Shown: piece after piece, positions 46,102 through 57,114 of the stretch
How the letters are laid out: the number at the start of each line of letters is the position of its first letter
How positions within the stretch are numbered: position 1 is the first letter of the stretch
Assembly (NCBI GenBank): GCA_037176725.1
Contig: JAZBRS010000044.1
Span: 372,001 to 436,000 of the forward strand
Direction of reading: 5' to 3'
Length of the DNA: 64,000 bases
Source of the DNA: Posidonia oceanica
Lineage: Eukaryota; Streptophyta; Magnoliopsida; Alismatales; Posidoniaceae
Notes under the pieces: model-generated
Told to the model about the DNA's origin: nothing
Database searches by the model: none
What the model saw: the letters and a program-made list of their open reading frames with translations, nothing else
Translations under genes and position numbers: made by a program

Positions 46102-46190
46102 ATGTCAACAGCAACACCAGGGTCCCACCGGCATCAGGTGGGGTGTCTTGTCAACCCTGAGCAGTGGCCTTGGTTCCCTCGGCCTCACTC

Positions 46191-46203
46191 AGGGAGGGGC
46201 ATC
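46191..46203 (+). other. E3 polypurine tract
   Basis: AGGGAGGGGCATC directly before the 3' LTR start TACAGACACC. Same core as in E1 and E5. Confidence 0.85.
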
Positions 46204-48528
46204 TACAGACACCATGATTTGATGCCACATCATCGATGGATTCTCCAGAGGAGTTTGCTCGGATCGCGGCATGGCGGAACCCACCTTTTTAGCCAAACAT
46301 AGCCAAACATCCCAAAACCAACCCAAAACGCTCACACCACTAGTCCACATAGCCCAAAGCCCATTGGTGGTCCAAACTCCTAGGAAACGGGCCCAGAATC
46401 CAATGCGTAAGGCCCGGTCAGGCCCAATCGTGTGTTTGATGCATGGGTATGTCCCGCGTATTCAATGCGTATTTTGCTCTAGGTTAGAGGCTAATGCAGG
46501 CCGCCTGAGCTCATTGCACATTCGCCGTGGCCGGCCCATGCTTGGATTCCGACGCTCGTCCCGTGGACCTGGATCACCAAGATCAAGCTAGGACCCAACA
46601 CCACCCTTCGGTCGCACCCTCTCGAACCCACCACACCATTTGAAAACTTGTAGCCCGCGTGCGTCCGTTTGGTAACGGTGACCGGACGGGGCTGACAGCA
46701 CGGGCCTCCTTTTGGTACTCTGGCACCACACGACCTTGCCGCACGTCGCCCTGCCACCCTATGCCTTGCCCTTGTGCACGCCACCTCCTGCGGAAGCCAG
46801 CGGTTGCCAGGGCAAGAGACCAAACCACTCACACACTTCCAGGGGGAAAAATAGCCACTCTCTCTGACACTCTCTCGGCCATTTTTCACTCGAGTACCAA
46901 CACACAGAGCCTAGACACCTTGGCTGACCCTTGCTCACGCATCCCTGAGCCAGCCATCACCGCCCTTGAGCCACAGCCTAGCCCAGCAACCGTCGCCGGA
47001 CCCCTGCGGCTGTCACCCCGCGAGCCCCCGCTGGCTGGCTGAAGCACACCACAACCCGAGCTCCTCAACCTTCCGGACGTCACCCGAACCACATAGCAAC
47101 CAACTCATCCCAAGCCCGCCGTGCCTCCGCCGTTGCGTCCAGCACCACCGCCGCTCAGAGCCTGCCCGTGTAAATCGCCGGCGTCGTGGAGCCTGTTCCC
47201 GCACGGGCACAGGTATATCTCCCTCTTTTGAGCCTCGTGGCCTTCCCACGTTGCTCCCCAGCCATCCAGTAGTGTTTTTCCCTTGCATTTCATCAAGTTT
47301 GCTCTGTTTTGGGCTCACCGTCTCCCGATGTTGGGTTCACCGGCCGTGTGAGGCTGTTAGCCGTTGAGCACGGTCAGGGAACCTCCATCACCACCGTATT
47401 GCATCCCTGGACCTCCCTCTAGCCTCGACGCCCTTGACAGGGGGCCACGGCCACGAACTGTGCGCTACCGACCTTCCTCTGGGCCGGCGGACGCGTGCGT
47501 TTCCGACGGTGAGAGGTTGAGTTGAAGGAGGAGGTTCGGACGTGGTTTGCATGTTTTGATTGCATGTTTTTGAACTCTGATATGCATTCTTGCTTTCCCG
47601 ATACATACTTGCATGTTTTGCATCGCCAGTGACGCATGGTTTGGCGATGAAATCCGGCCCTCGAACTGTCTGGTCGAACCGCGAGTTTCCCCTGCATTTT
47701 TGACAGTCCCAGGCTGGACTTTGAGCCAATGTATCTCGCGATCTAGGCACCCATTTTTCAAACTAATTGCACGATTTTGTTCGTGGATGTATCCTCTCGC
47801 TTTCTGGATCATTAGTTGCATGTTTTATATCGTCTGCATGGCATTTTTATGCCAATGAAAGTTCACTGTTGGAGAGCAACTCGATGCGTGTATTGTATGC
47901 GTGTATTGGATGCTCGTTTTTAACAGAATCCAAACAGTGAACAGAGCTTCAGTTTGTCGCTTTGTTTGACGTCTGCTTAGCTTGTTTGGCTCGGATCTTG
48001 TTTCCCCGACCTATTTATCATTGTATCATAACATCATGGCTTCAACTATCCATTTTAGCATAATTTTACTAAGCGTTTCATGGTTTATAAAAGCATGGCA
48101 TTACTGCCCTCGGGCAAACATTAACCTGCATTCAATTGCTGACATCCCCACACATGCGAGTGAAAAGCCTAGAAAGACCGATTCTCAGGCGCATGGAGGG
48201 TGCCTAACCCCTTCTCCATGGGTAACAGGAGTCCTTACCCTTTCTCTGGCCTGTAATGACCATTTTGCTCTTGTCCATTGGCACATGTCATACTTTTGCA
48301 TAACATTGCACGCATTTGCATGTTTTCTTTCATACTTTCGCTTCGGTTTTCCTTGTCTTCCGCTTAGTAGACTAGGTGGCGACTCCCTTTTCCTTATCCA
48401 TTCATTTTCTTCGCCATTTTTTGGTGTTTTTGAGACGAGTTTCCTTCCTCGGATCCACCATTCATCCATAACCCTCTATCGGTCGACGCGCGTGCGCTCA
48501 GGCGCCATCGGGGACGGTCATAAGGACA
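46204..48528 (+). repeat. E3 3' LTR (2325 bp)
   Basis: Starts TACAGACACCATG, ends CATAAGGACA, followed by TSD GAAAG. Contains the C-rich block (46500-47250), the conserved hairpin (48193-48221) and TGGCGACTCC (48377-48386). It is uninterrupted at the site where the 5' LTR carries the solo LTR. Confidence 0.92.
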
Positions 48529-48533
48529 GAAAG

Positions 48534-49022
48534 TATATCATTTTGTTCCTCAACGACCATATCATCGTTCCACTATGCTCGATTATGCATTGTGTCAACC
48601 TCTAGTGAGAAATATCTCGAACAAAAAGTGGCAACCTCTTCGTAGATATATTGTGTCCTTATTGAACCTTCCACTCTATTCTTATTCCGCACTTTTTGTT
48701 TCAAGAAAAACATGTACCGATTAAAAATGTGGATAAATTAGATAAAAGTGCTCATAATAACAAATGAAAGAACAAACTTTCTTTAAAATAGCATATACCT
48801 CTCGAAAGGATACATCCATCGATATTGCACTGGTCCACCCACTTTAGCTTCGTAAGGCAAGTGGATAATGAGATGTTCCATCGAGTCAAAGAAGGCATTC
48901 GGAAATATCTTTTCAAGATTGCACAATATGAGAACAATATTTCCCTCTAAAGTTTCCATGTCTTTCACAGACAATTTGGAGGAGCAATTGGCCTTGAAGA
49001 ATTTACTTAGATCTATGAGTAC
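48534..49022 (-). pseudogene. CACTA TNP2-like transposase, middle part (DUF4218-like)
   Basis: An exon at 48799-49022 encodes FFKANCSSKLSVKDMETLEG, ILCNLEKIFPNAFFDSMEHL, IIHLPYEAKVGGPVQYRWMY and PFER, a signature of the domain found in TNP2-type plant transposases. A GT donor follows. The next exon (about 48534-48735) reads MFFLKQKVRNKNRVEGSI, YEEVATFCSRYFSLEVDTMH and VVEEQNDILS, with TAG near 48578. It runs on at 32882 across E3, and upstream at 58705 across E5. Confidence 0.88.
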
Positions 49023-50611
49023 TATGGATGTGGATTATGGGGGGTGTTTGGATGAAGATAACAATGCTTCCACGACGTCGTTAACTTTGTTGTGATCGCC
49101 ACTTATCAATGGGCGGACAAGGCGCCTAGGGAGATGATGATGATGTGGGTACTCGGCTCACTGGAATGACGGCAGGATGTCGTCTAGTGGCTTCCTAGTG
49201 TTACGTGAGCGTATTACTTTCCTTCAAAACAAATAAAAAAACAAGAGATCTAGATAAGTTTGTGTGTAGTAAATGATAACAAAAGAAAACAGAGAATATT
49301 ATAGACAAATGAATCTAATACTAACCGGGGGTTGTTCCCCGCATGCTTATGCTATGGGTCCTATGTTAAGGAATGCAATATGAAATGAAAAAGTAGATTG
49401 GAAGAAGATACCCCTTCACCCTCGTGTTGTGTACAGTGGAGAGAGGAAGTGGAGGCACGGTCGGAGCTCCGGCTAGGCTCGAGATCTCTGGGATCTAGGT
49501 TTCTGGATGTAGTGATCTCTAGGATCGATAATGAAGGCTAGGGTTTCTTTCTTAGAAGATGACTCTCTCTCTTTCTAAATGTGGCCTCCTTAAAACCCTA
49601 AAATTCACCCCCCCCCCGAGTATTGACTCAAGGAGCCTTTTTATAGGTTCGTGGGGCATGGGTGGCTCAAACCTAAGAATGTTCGAGAAGTTTCTAGAAG
49701 AAAATAGATTTTTAGCGTTAGTCGCCGCATAGGCAGGCGACTGGGATAAATATCTCCCGAAAAGATCGTGGAAATGCCGTGGAAAACACCGCGTGACCAG
49801 GTCAGCAGAGTCCACGTCAGCTAGTCGCCGCATATAGTGGTGCTTAGCTGCTGCACTATTCCAGGCAACTAAAATATTTGTTTCTGATTTTTAGGAGGTT
49901 CTAAGGGATTGGTTTCTGATTTTTAGGGATTGGATTAGCACATCAAAATGTGTTAAAAAAATCAAGATATTTGTTTGGGGTCACCTTGGATTTTCTAGAT
50001 TGTTCTTTGATTATTTTATTTATGATATATGTGTTATACCATATATTAAATGCTAGAAAATCATATAAATATCAATAATTTACGGAAAAATGTTATAATA
50101 ACTTATAAAATTCCCGTATATCATATTAATGCCCAGAATATTAATATTTAGCTGGAGAGAGAGGTCTGATGCTATTCGCCTGTCTGCTTGGCGCATGTAC
50201 AGTCCAGTCGCCGCTCTGAATGGCGCCTGACTGTGTTGTCGCTCTGGGAGGCAACTAGCTAGGTCTTTTGCATTTTTAACCCTATCTTTTAAGTTAATCT
50301 AGAGAAACATGATAAAAGCCCGAAAAACTTCAGAGGTCTCATGAAATCATAAAAATGTCTTCTTTAACACAAATCTGCCATTGATTTGAGTGGGATAAAG
50401 AGTTCTCAAGGTACTCAAACTTGCCACAAGTTTGGGCGAGTCAGCTCTGCTACAGCTAACGACCTTGAGCTAATCAAAATCAAGCATTGTTTTTAAGTAA
50501 GTTATAAAAACTCCAGAAAATATGTTATTAAGCCTTAGTTGTGTGATCTGGGTGCCTCAGAAGTTCCTATCCTCTATGAACTCTCAGAAATGCGAAAATA
50601 GGATATCTACA
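49023..50611 (-). repeat. E5 3' LTR (left copy, 1589 bp)
   Basis: Left end TATGGATGTGG, right end GGATATCTACA. Differs from 57115-58699 at scattered bases and in the length of a C run near 49610. It contains GTCGCC...GGCGAC dyads (49729-49740) and ATATAT-rich sequence. No gene. Confidence 0.93.
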
Positions 50612-50626
50612 GATGCCCCTCCTTGG
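50612..50626 (-). other. E5 polypurine tract
   Basis: On the minus strand CCAAGGAGGGGCATC lies directly before the LTR start TGTAGATATCC. The core is the same as in E1 and E3. Confidence 0.85.
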
Positions 50627-53080
50627 TGTTGATCTTGGAACAAGATCGGGTCCAAGGTAAGAACAATGTCCCAATGAGCATTTCCTAAAAAGGGGAGCTC
50701 CATCTCAAACAATCTGCCACTAGGGATGAAAAGAAGATAATAAAAAGGAAGAAGGGGTGAACTGACTTGGTGTCGGGAGATTGCCGAACGGCCGAGTGGT
50801 TCGATTAATTGCCGTCATATTGAAGACTCAGGCATGGAGGGGTCAAGTCGGTGCTGTGTGTCGCTGTCGATGTCAAGACCTGTCAACCATGTAGAGATAT
50901 ACTTCAACAGGGCAGAAGCTAAGGAGGAGATCGTGGGGCATGACCCTTACACGATCGAAAAGGAGTGCTCTTGTGGCATCTTGTTTGAGACTTTGCTCGG
51001 ATTGGAATTGATAGAAGGATTGGTAGGAACTAGGTTGGCTCTAGGAGAATCACATGTCCTAAGGGTTTCTAACACTCTTGACGGTCATTTGGCTCCATCC
51101 GTGCTCCACTTCCAATGATATGAGAAAATGCATGGATGCATGATTCAAGCAAACAATGATAATGCAAGGTCAACATATGATGCAATGAATGGTCCAAATG
51201 CCAGGTTAGGTCGGCAGGGTACGGTTGGTCCCAAACCATATGGACATATGCAAAATGAATGAATGCAATTTGTTGTAGTCAAGTGTTTTCCGTCCTTGAG
51301 TGTGACCGGTACTCTCAGGAAAGAACTGTCGTCCCACGGCTCGATTTGGCAAATAAAGGAGTTCTATGATTAGAGAACCGGGTGAGGGAGTGAACTGTTC
51401 CTTTGCCAAACCGGGGTTTGCCTTTTAGTCAAAGTGGGTGTGCCTTTGCACACTATATGAGCCCCTTAGGCGTGAGCTCATTCTTTATGTTGTAAGCTTT
51501 GTACCTGCACACTTAACAAAAGATGTTAGTAATCACAGGTGAACCTTTCCTAGTTCCTAGGGCGATTGACTAAGTTATACTTGTAGATGATAAAGTAATC
51601 ACTTAATCAACACTACTTGAGAACTAGGTGGAGGGAATTAGTCTTGGCCTGAGTAGGGAGATGGAAAATCGAAGCCCAGTAGACGTTAATTGTGAGTCAT
51701 CCGTAGATACTCTAAAGATTATTGCAGAAGCAATGTCTTTGTTGAGAAGACGCACCCAAGCCGTGAGACGCGCTTGAGTAGGACGCTATCTCCAAATCCG
51801 AGTGAGTTGATTGTTGCATCACCGCCTAGACTAATTCCAGTTTCCTACTTACTAAGTTTTCACTTGTATGTAGGGTGGATGGTACTTTTCTTTAGTTGAT
51901 TTTCTTGGATTTTCTAATTTTTTTGAATTTTGGATTTTCTGATTTCTTTTGACTTTCTGATTTTTTTGTATTTTGGGATTTTCTGAATTTTTTGGTATTT
52001 TGGGTTTTCTATTTTTTTTGTATTTTGGGATTTTCTAATTTTTTGGTAGTTTTGGATTTTCTATTTTTTTGGTATTTTGGGATTTTATATTTCTTTTTAT
52101 TTGATGAGTATGGTCACAACCTTCTACTTACAGATTTTGCAGTATTACTTTGTATTATCTATGGTGAGAGAACTTTCCCTTCTAACATGCTTGGTCTTTC
52201 AAGAACTTAGGACCTCATACTAGCCTTAGTTTGATTGTTGTTTCCTTTGTTTACTTAGTCCTTGAACTTCTAGGGTTCCTGTTCCTTGCCTGTGAGTGAG
52301 AAAGGTGGAGGAGGTTTGAGTACAGTAAGCTCTCGACTTTGGCTTGAGTTCGAGTTCCGCTTGCCTGTTTTGCGTCTCTTAATTTTCTAGGATTCTTTTC
52401 TTGATTTATGGACAGCTTTCTTTGCTGCCTTCTTTTTACTCTTTGGATAGCTCTTTGCTGACCTCTTTTATTATCTTTTGGACAGTCTTTTTATTGCTTT
52501 TTCTCACTTAGATAGCTTCTTTGCTGCCTTCTTTCCTCTCTTTATTTGGACAGCTTCTTTACTGCCTTCTTTTCTGGGCGCTTTATTTGGCGAACGGCTC
52601 ATACCATTAGCCTTTGCTCCGAGCCAGCCTTTCTCTTACCTCCCCGTGCAAGTGTTTGTGCAGACAGGACAAGGTTGAGGTTATCCTAGTTGTTCAGCTT
52701 CTTTTCTATTTTGGGATACAACTTTCTTTCCTTGGCTAGGACTTGGTCTTCGATTCTTTCTAGATTTTGGCATGCTAATTAAGGGTGTACTGTATGTGAC
52801 TTCCACGGATCTAAAGATGCCTTTAGGTTGTTACAACCAGTAGTTGGACCTTCCCTGGGTGTCATGGTCTCTGCTTAGGAAACCTTAGATAATATTTTGG
52901 CAACTCTGCTTAATGCTCTAAGTTGTTGGGTATAGTCCACACTCATCAGTTATTTTTATTATTTATTTTATCACTTATAGTTTAACTTAACATTAGATAC
53001 AAATAAAGAAAAATAAAGGAAAACAAAGTACGGAAAGAAAATGTCTTATTTACAAGTTTTAATTGAATTAGCCACTGCCC
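50627..53080 (-). other. E5 3' UTR with T-rich repeats; no pol found
   Basis: Contains a T-rich simple repeat on the plus strand (51895-52095, units like TTTTGGGATTTTCTGATTTT) and a loose repeat of GGACAGCTTCTTTGCTGCC (52408-52580). No RT, RNase H or integrase motif is visible on either strand. Confidence 0.7.
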
Positions 53081-55744
53081 TCAGTCGGGTTCAGCGGAAC
53101 TTCGCACCTCCCTTCCCAGATGAAGGGGCTTACCTGAGGGGTGTCTGCGGAAGTCTGCCCCTAGCGTGTAGTAGTCAGGTGCTTGTGGCGCATATTCTTG
53201 TCTTTCCTTTGGTTTACGCCCAGTCCTTGCCTTTAGAGGGTCAGAGTCGGACTCATTCTGACCCGTTACTTGTATAGTGCCCCTGGTGGCTTTGTCTTGG
53301 AGTGAGGCTATCAGATTTCCTCCTCCTTTTGAAGTACAACCACTGGTGTGCTCTGTATTAACCTCTCCTTCATGAACACAGTGTTCATAACTGCCCCTAG
53401 TGTGTCCTCTTGTAGGATCAGGCGGTTTGGGAGGAGGATCGATTCTTGCTTGTGCTGTTGGGAGTGGCGAGTTGAGTATGTCGTACCAGTCTGAGTCAGC
53501 ATACTCATCATAAATGGATGACTGGTTTTCTTCTATTAAGTCCAGGAATATCTGAGAGTCCACTGTCTTCTCATCGCGCCAATCAGTGTCAGTGTACTCA
53601 TCATAAATGGGCGGCCAGTCTTCTTCCATTAAGTTCTGGAGCACATGAGAATTTGGCAGCTCTTTATCATTTGGTTCAGATGGTGGTCCTTCATGGCCAG
53701 GGTCTGGAGGAGTGAGTTCCCAGTCTACCTGTATATGCTGGATGGATGCCAATTCAGACCGAGCAGCTGATAGGATGATCTCTGCATCTGTGTGAGCCAC
53801 TCGAAGGTTGAATAAGGGCTCTTGATGTATCTACATCACTTGTTGTCCTTGAGTTGCCTTTAGTCTGGCTTTAAGCTCAGACCACATGATTTCACCTTTG
53901 TCATTAAGATTATGTATTTTATCTTTGACAGTGAAGCATTCTTCAAGGGTATGCTCGTTATTCCGGTGGTATGGACAGTGCTTGGACATATTAGCGTTTG
54001 GAAAACTTGGCCTGGGTTCAGGGAGTTGCAGGTCTCCACTTTCAACTAGCATCCTGAATGTATCGGGGATCGATTCAGGAAGCGGAGGATAGCTTTGCCT
54101 CTGAGGGCCTTTGTAGTTTCCCGGTGGCGGGACGTTGTAGTAGTTCCTCTGTCCCTACTGTCGCCCTTGGTATGCATTGCTCATCCATCCTTGCTGGGCA
54201 TGTACTGGGTAGTCAGGTGGTTGTTATTGTTGGTGCTATATTGGCTGCACTAACTGTCCCTGGTACTGCATTGGTTGCCCTTGATGCTGATATGGTTGGC
54301 TCAGATACTGCTCTGGCTGATATTGGGGGTTTCTTTGCCCTTTCTACTTTTGTTGAATTGAAATCTGGGCCATGCCACCGGTGATCCCTTCAAGTGCATA
54401 GCCAGTGGTCTTCTTCTTGCCCCTTCCCTCAGGCTCTGAGAATGGTAATTCTTCTTTGTGACGGAGGACTCTCGCCGCGCGCTCATACAATTGAGGATAT
54501 GTTTGGAGATCACTAATCAGTTGCTCCGTTCTGAGTGCTCCTGTAGTGTTTCGGGATATGACCTCAACTGCTTGGCTATCTAGGATGTAGCATTTGGACC
54601 TTGCAGCCATGCCTCTCTATCTGCTCGCAAAAGTAGCAAACTCCTCGTCAAGTTTCATTCTTTCAGCGAAGAGGTCGCTCATTGTGGGCTCGTGTTGGAT
54701 GCGATGGCCATATTGGAGCAGGAATTTTTCTTGGACCATCTTGAAGTCACTGAGATCATATGCTGTGAGCATGTTGAACCATCCCAGTGCTTCTCCCTCC
54801 AAGCTCTTGAAGAAGAAGTAGATAGTGAGCCCATTGTCATATTGATAGGGTAGAGCATCCATAGTGAATGTGGCTAGATGGCCTCTTGGATCCTCTGTTC
54901 CACTGTATTTCCTCATCTTTGGCATTTTGAATCCAAGTGGAAGAACAAAATAAGGAAATTTAGAAGTGTCAAACCCTATTGGTGCTTTATGTGTAACCCT
55001 CGCCTCTGTGAGTGCCTCAGAGATCATTCTCTTAATGTCCTGTCCTGGCATGGCTTGTTGCCCCTGGTTTAGGTGCCCATGATTTTGGTGGCATGGTGGC
55101 GATAGAGGGTTGTATGGTGGAGAGAAGGGTAGGGATTGATGTGGAGTGTAGTATGATTGTGTGTTAGCGGGAGGTTGTGGTGAGTGTGTTATTCCGGGAT
55201 ACTATGGTTGGTATGATGTTCCAGGATATTGTGGCATGGTTTGATGTATGAAAGGATAAGTTGGCGTTGCATGGTATTGTGTGAATGAACCTTGGGTAGG
55301 GAAGTTTATAGTGGGGTTTAGTGGCGTGGTGTATGTGTGAGTGAGCATGATTAGTGGGTTTTGGTGAGGGTTTAGGAAAGAAGTTTGGTGGACGGATGAG
55401 GTTTGTAGGCTCCTAAATGAGGGATGGTGGTGCCGTGCCAGGAGTTGGTAGATCTCATTAGTCGCTTCCTCAGATAGATAGGAAGTGGTTGATGTAGGCG
55501 GTACTACCGAGGAGGTTACTTTAGGAAGTGTATGCTCAAACGAGGTACTCCATGGTCAGGAGTGGCTTATTCCTCTCTCTCCTTCAACTTCTTGTGAAAA
55601 GTTGGGAGTTTCTGGCTCTTGCGCCTGTGAAGTTGAAGCTCTGAAAAAGGACCCCTTTGGGCCCATGCTTTGTTGTGCCATGGAGGTAGAGGTTGAGGCA
55701 GAGGTCATATTGATGCGCTCTTGATTTGGTCGATAAAGTTCCAT
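53081..55744 (-). pseudogene. gag: E5 gag: capsid, zinc-knuckle-like motif, acidic C-terminus
   Basis: One minus-strand frame of about 888 codons from MELYRPNQERINM (55744), broken by several stops but no frameshift. The central gag domain reads FPYFVLPLGFKMPKMRKYSG, DPRGHLATFTMDAL, FKSLEGEALGWFNML, FKMVQEKFLLQYGHRI, AERMKLDEEFATFASR. The usual Trp of RWRGMA is TAG near 54617. Then comes a Gln/Pro-rich stretch, a knuckle-like CPYHRNNEHTLEEC (about 53960), and an acidic part with two IYDEY.D.DW repeats. Gag of this class packages element RNA. Enzymes would have to come from another element. Confidence 0.85.
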
Positions 55745-57091
55745 CGTGCAAGATTGTCTTCTAAATTATTATAGAAAACTTGAAAAAGGAAATTACAGAC
55801 TCAATTACACTACTTAATGCAGACTTGATTAAGTAAAAGAGAATAAAATAAAAGAAGCAGTTGCTGTTCTGATGCTCTTGCAACCTGTTAATGGTGACAG
55901 TTAAATCCCTGCAAACAATGCACACTGGAACGTCTACCCTACCGTCGCCTGTAAGTCAGGTGACCAAACAAGTCGCCGTTTGAAAGGGCGGCTGAGCGAG
56001 GCGCCTTCTGAACAGGCGGCTTAAGCCCTATTCTTCCAACAGCCAAGGTCTATTCTGGACAGACCACGCAACAAATAGGAAAATAAAGTAGCGCAAGTTT
56101 CAGACAGATCGCAGGTTTTTATTTGTTGAAGTGAATAATTAATCAGTTAATTAAACCTACATGTTCACAATTAATGGGATTTTTGACTTATGGGTACCAC
56201 TCTTTGACCTTCGTTCAAGGTCTACCAAGAGGGCCTAGGCGGTGGGTTTGTCTCTCTGAAGAGGAGCCCACCACCTAGGATTTTGTCTTTAAGATCGACC
56301 CTTATCAAACCACAAAACAATAAATAAACAAGGAATATCAAAGTATCAAGTATCTACTAAGGATTATTTTTGACTTAAGGAAGAGGAGGAGTCAAAAATA
56401 AAACCCTAGGACACCTTGAGTTCTTAATCCAACTATCCTAACCAAACAGAGTATGGGTGTGTGACTTGCACTAGCCCGGTTCGCTCTGTTTGATTATTTG
56501 AGTTAGGGAAATGATTTCTCAAGGAACTTTAACTTTAATATCAATAAAATAGTTTCCACCTTAAGGGTGGACACATACAAACCTAAAATCCAAATAAAAA
56601 ACTAAAATTACAGTGGACAGGATGTTAATCAGATTTTAAACTATTGCAGATCCAAAAGAAAACAAACACAGGCTTCTGAAAATAATAAACGATCTGCACT
56701 GAAATTAAAACCCAGATCTAGTCGCCTGTAATGGGTGCTCCTGCAGTAGCCGCCGCAGTGGACTGCGACTTCCTCAGGCGTCGGATTACTAGGCGGTTGG
56801 AAACCGGAGTCTTCTGTTTTTTAGAACAGTAGTAACCCGACCCTCTACGACCCTAGACAGGAGGTTGTCGTTGCCTCAAAGTGCTAACGAGACCTCTTGC
56901 CTTAAGATCAAGGTGGTTGGGCTAGAAAAACTGTTCTAATGATAGAAAACACTACGGGGTTTAGGAGTCGTGAAAAACCTAAGCGCATGGCCTCCTAAAC
57001 TGGAAACAACTAAAAAAAAAAAACTAGATCTAAGGAAATAAATGAAGAAAGGAAGGAAAAACTCACGTAGCACAGAGGGTTGGCTACAGCC
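55745..57091 (-). other. E5 5' leader
   Basis: No gene. Rich in GTCGCC/GGCGCC words (55950-56030 and 56720-56800), as in the LTR and in E6. An A-rich purine stretch lies at 57010-57060. Confidence 0.55.
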
Positions 57092-57110
57092 GGTCCCACT
57101 GTGATCGCCA
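57092..57110 (-). other. E5 primer-binding site (candidate)
   Basis: On the minus strand TGGCGATCACAGTGGGACC lies 4 nt after the 5' LTR end. It starts with TGG and resembles the E3 site (TGGTGACTCCGCTGGGGAT) at both ends. The tRNA is not assigned. Confidence 0.6.
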
Positions 57111-57114
57111 GATC

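Larger units (their letters stand above)
44713..46190 (+). other. E3 3' UTR, second part: hairpin modules and small tandem repeat
   Basis: No gene. Double-stem cassettes: inner CTGGTATC 44823-44830 with GATACCAG 44839-44846; and inner 45121-45128 with 45137-45144 inside outer GATGC 45096-45100 with GCATC 45147-45151. Short modules such as GGCTGGCAGCCCAAACTGCC occur between 44890 and 45330. An 82-bp repeat (45641-45886) and the TGCATCCG hairpin (46063-46101) precede the PPT. Confidence 0.7.
32883..48528 (+). mobile_element. E3: gag-only, non-autonomous Tat/Ogre-like LTR retrotransposon (15.6 kb)
   Basis: Flanked by TSD GAAAG (32878-32882 and 48529-48533) and bounded by LTRs of about 2.33 kb once a nested solo LTR is removed from the 5' copy. 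Contents: PBS, leader, gag with zinc knuckle, a 3' UTR with a 50-bp array and hairpins, PPT. Between gag (to 40972) and the PPT (46191) no RT, RNase H or integrase is visible in any frame. It shares LTR blocks, UTR blocks and PPT with E1, so it could be mobilised in trans by an E1-like element. It sits inside the TNP2-like gene, which reads on across the TSD. Confidence 0.9.
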
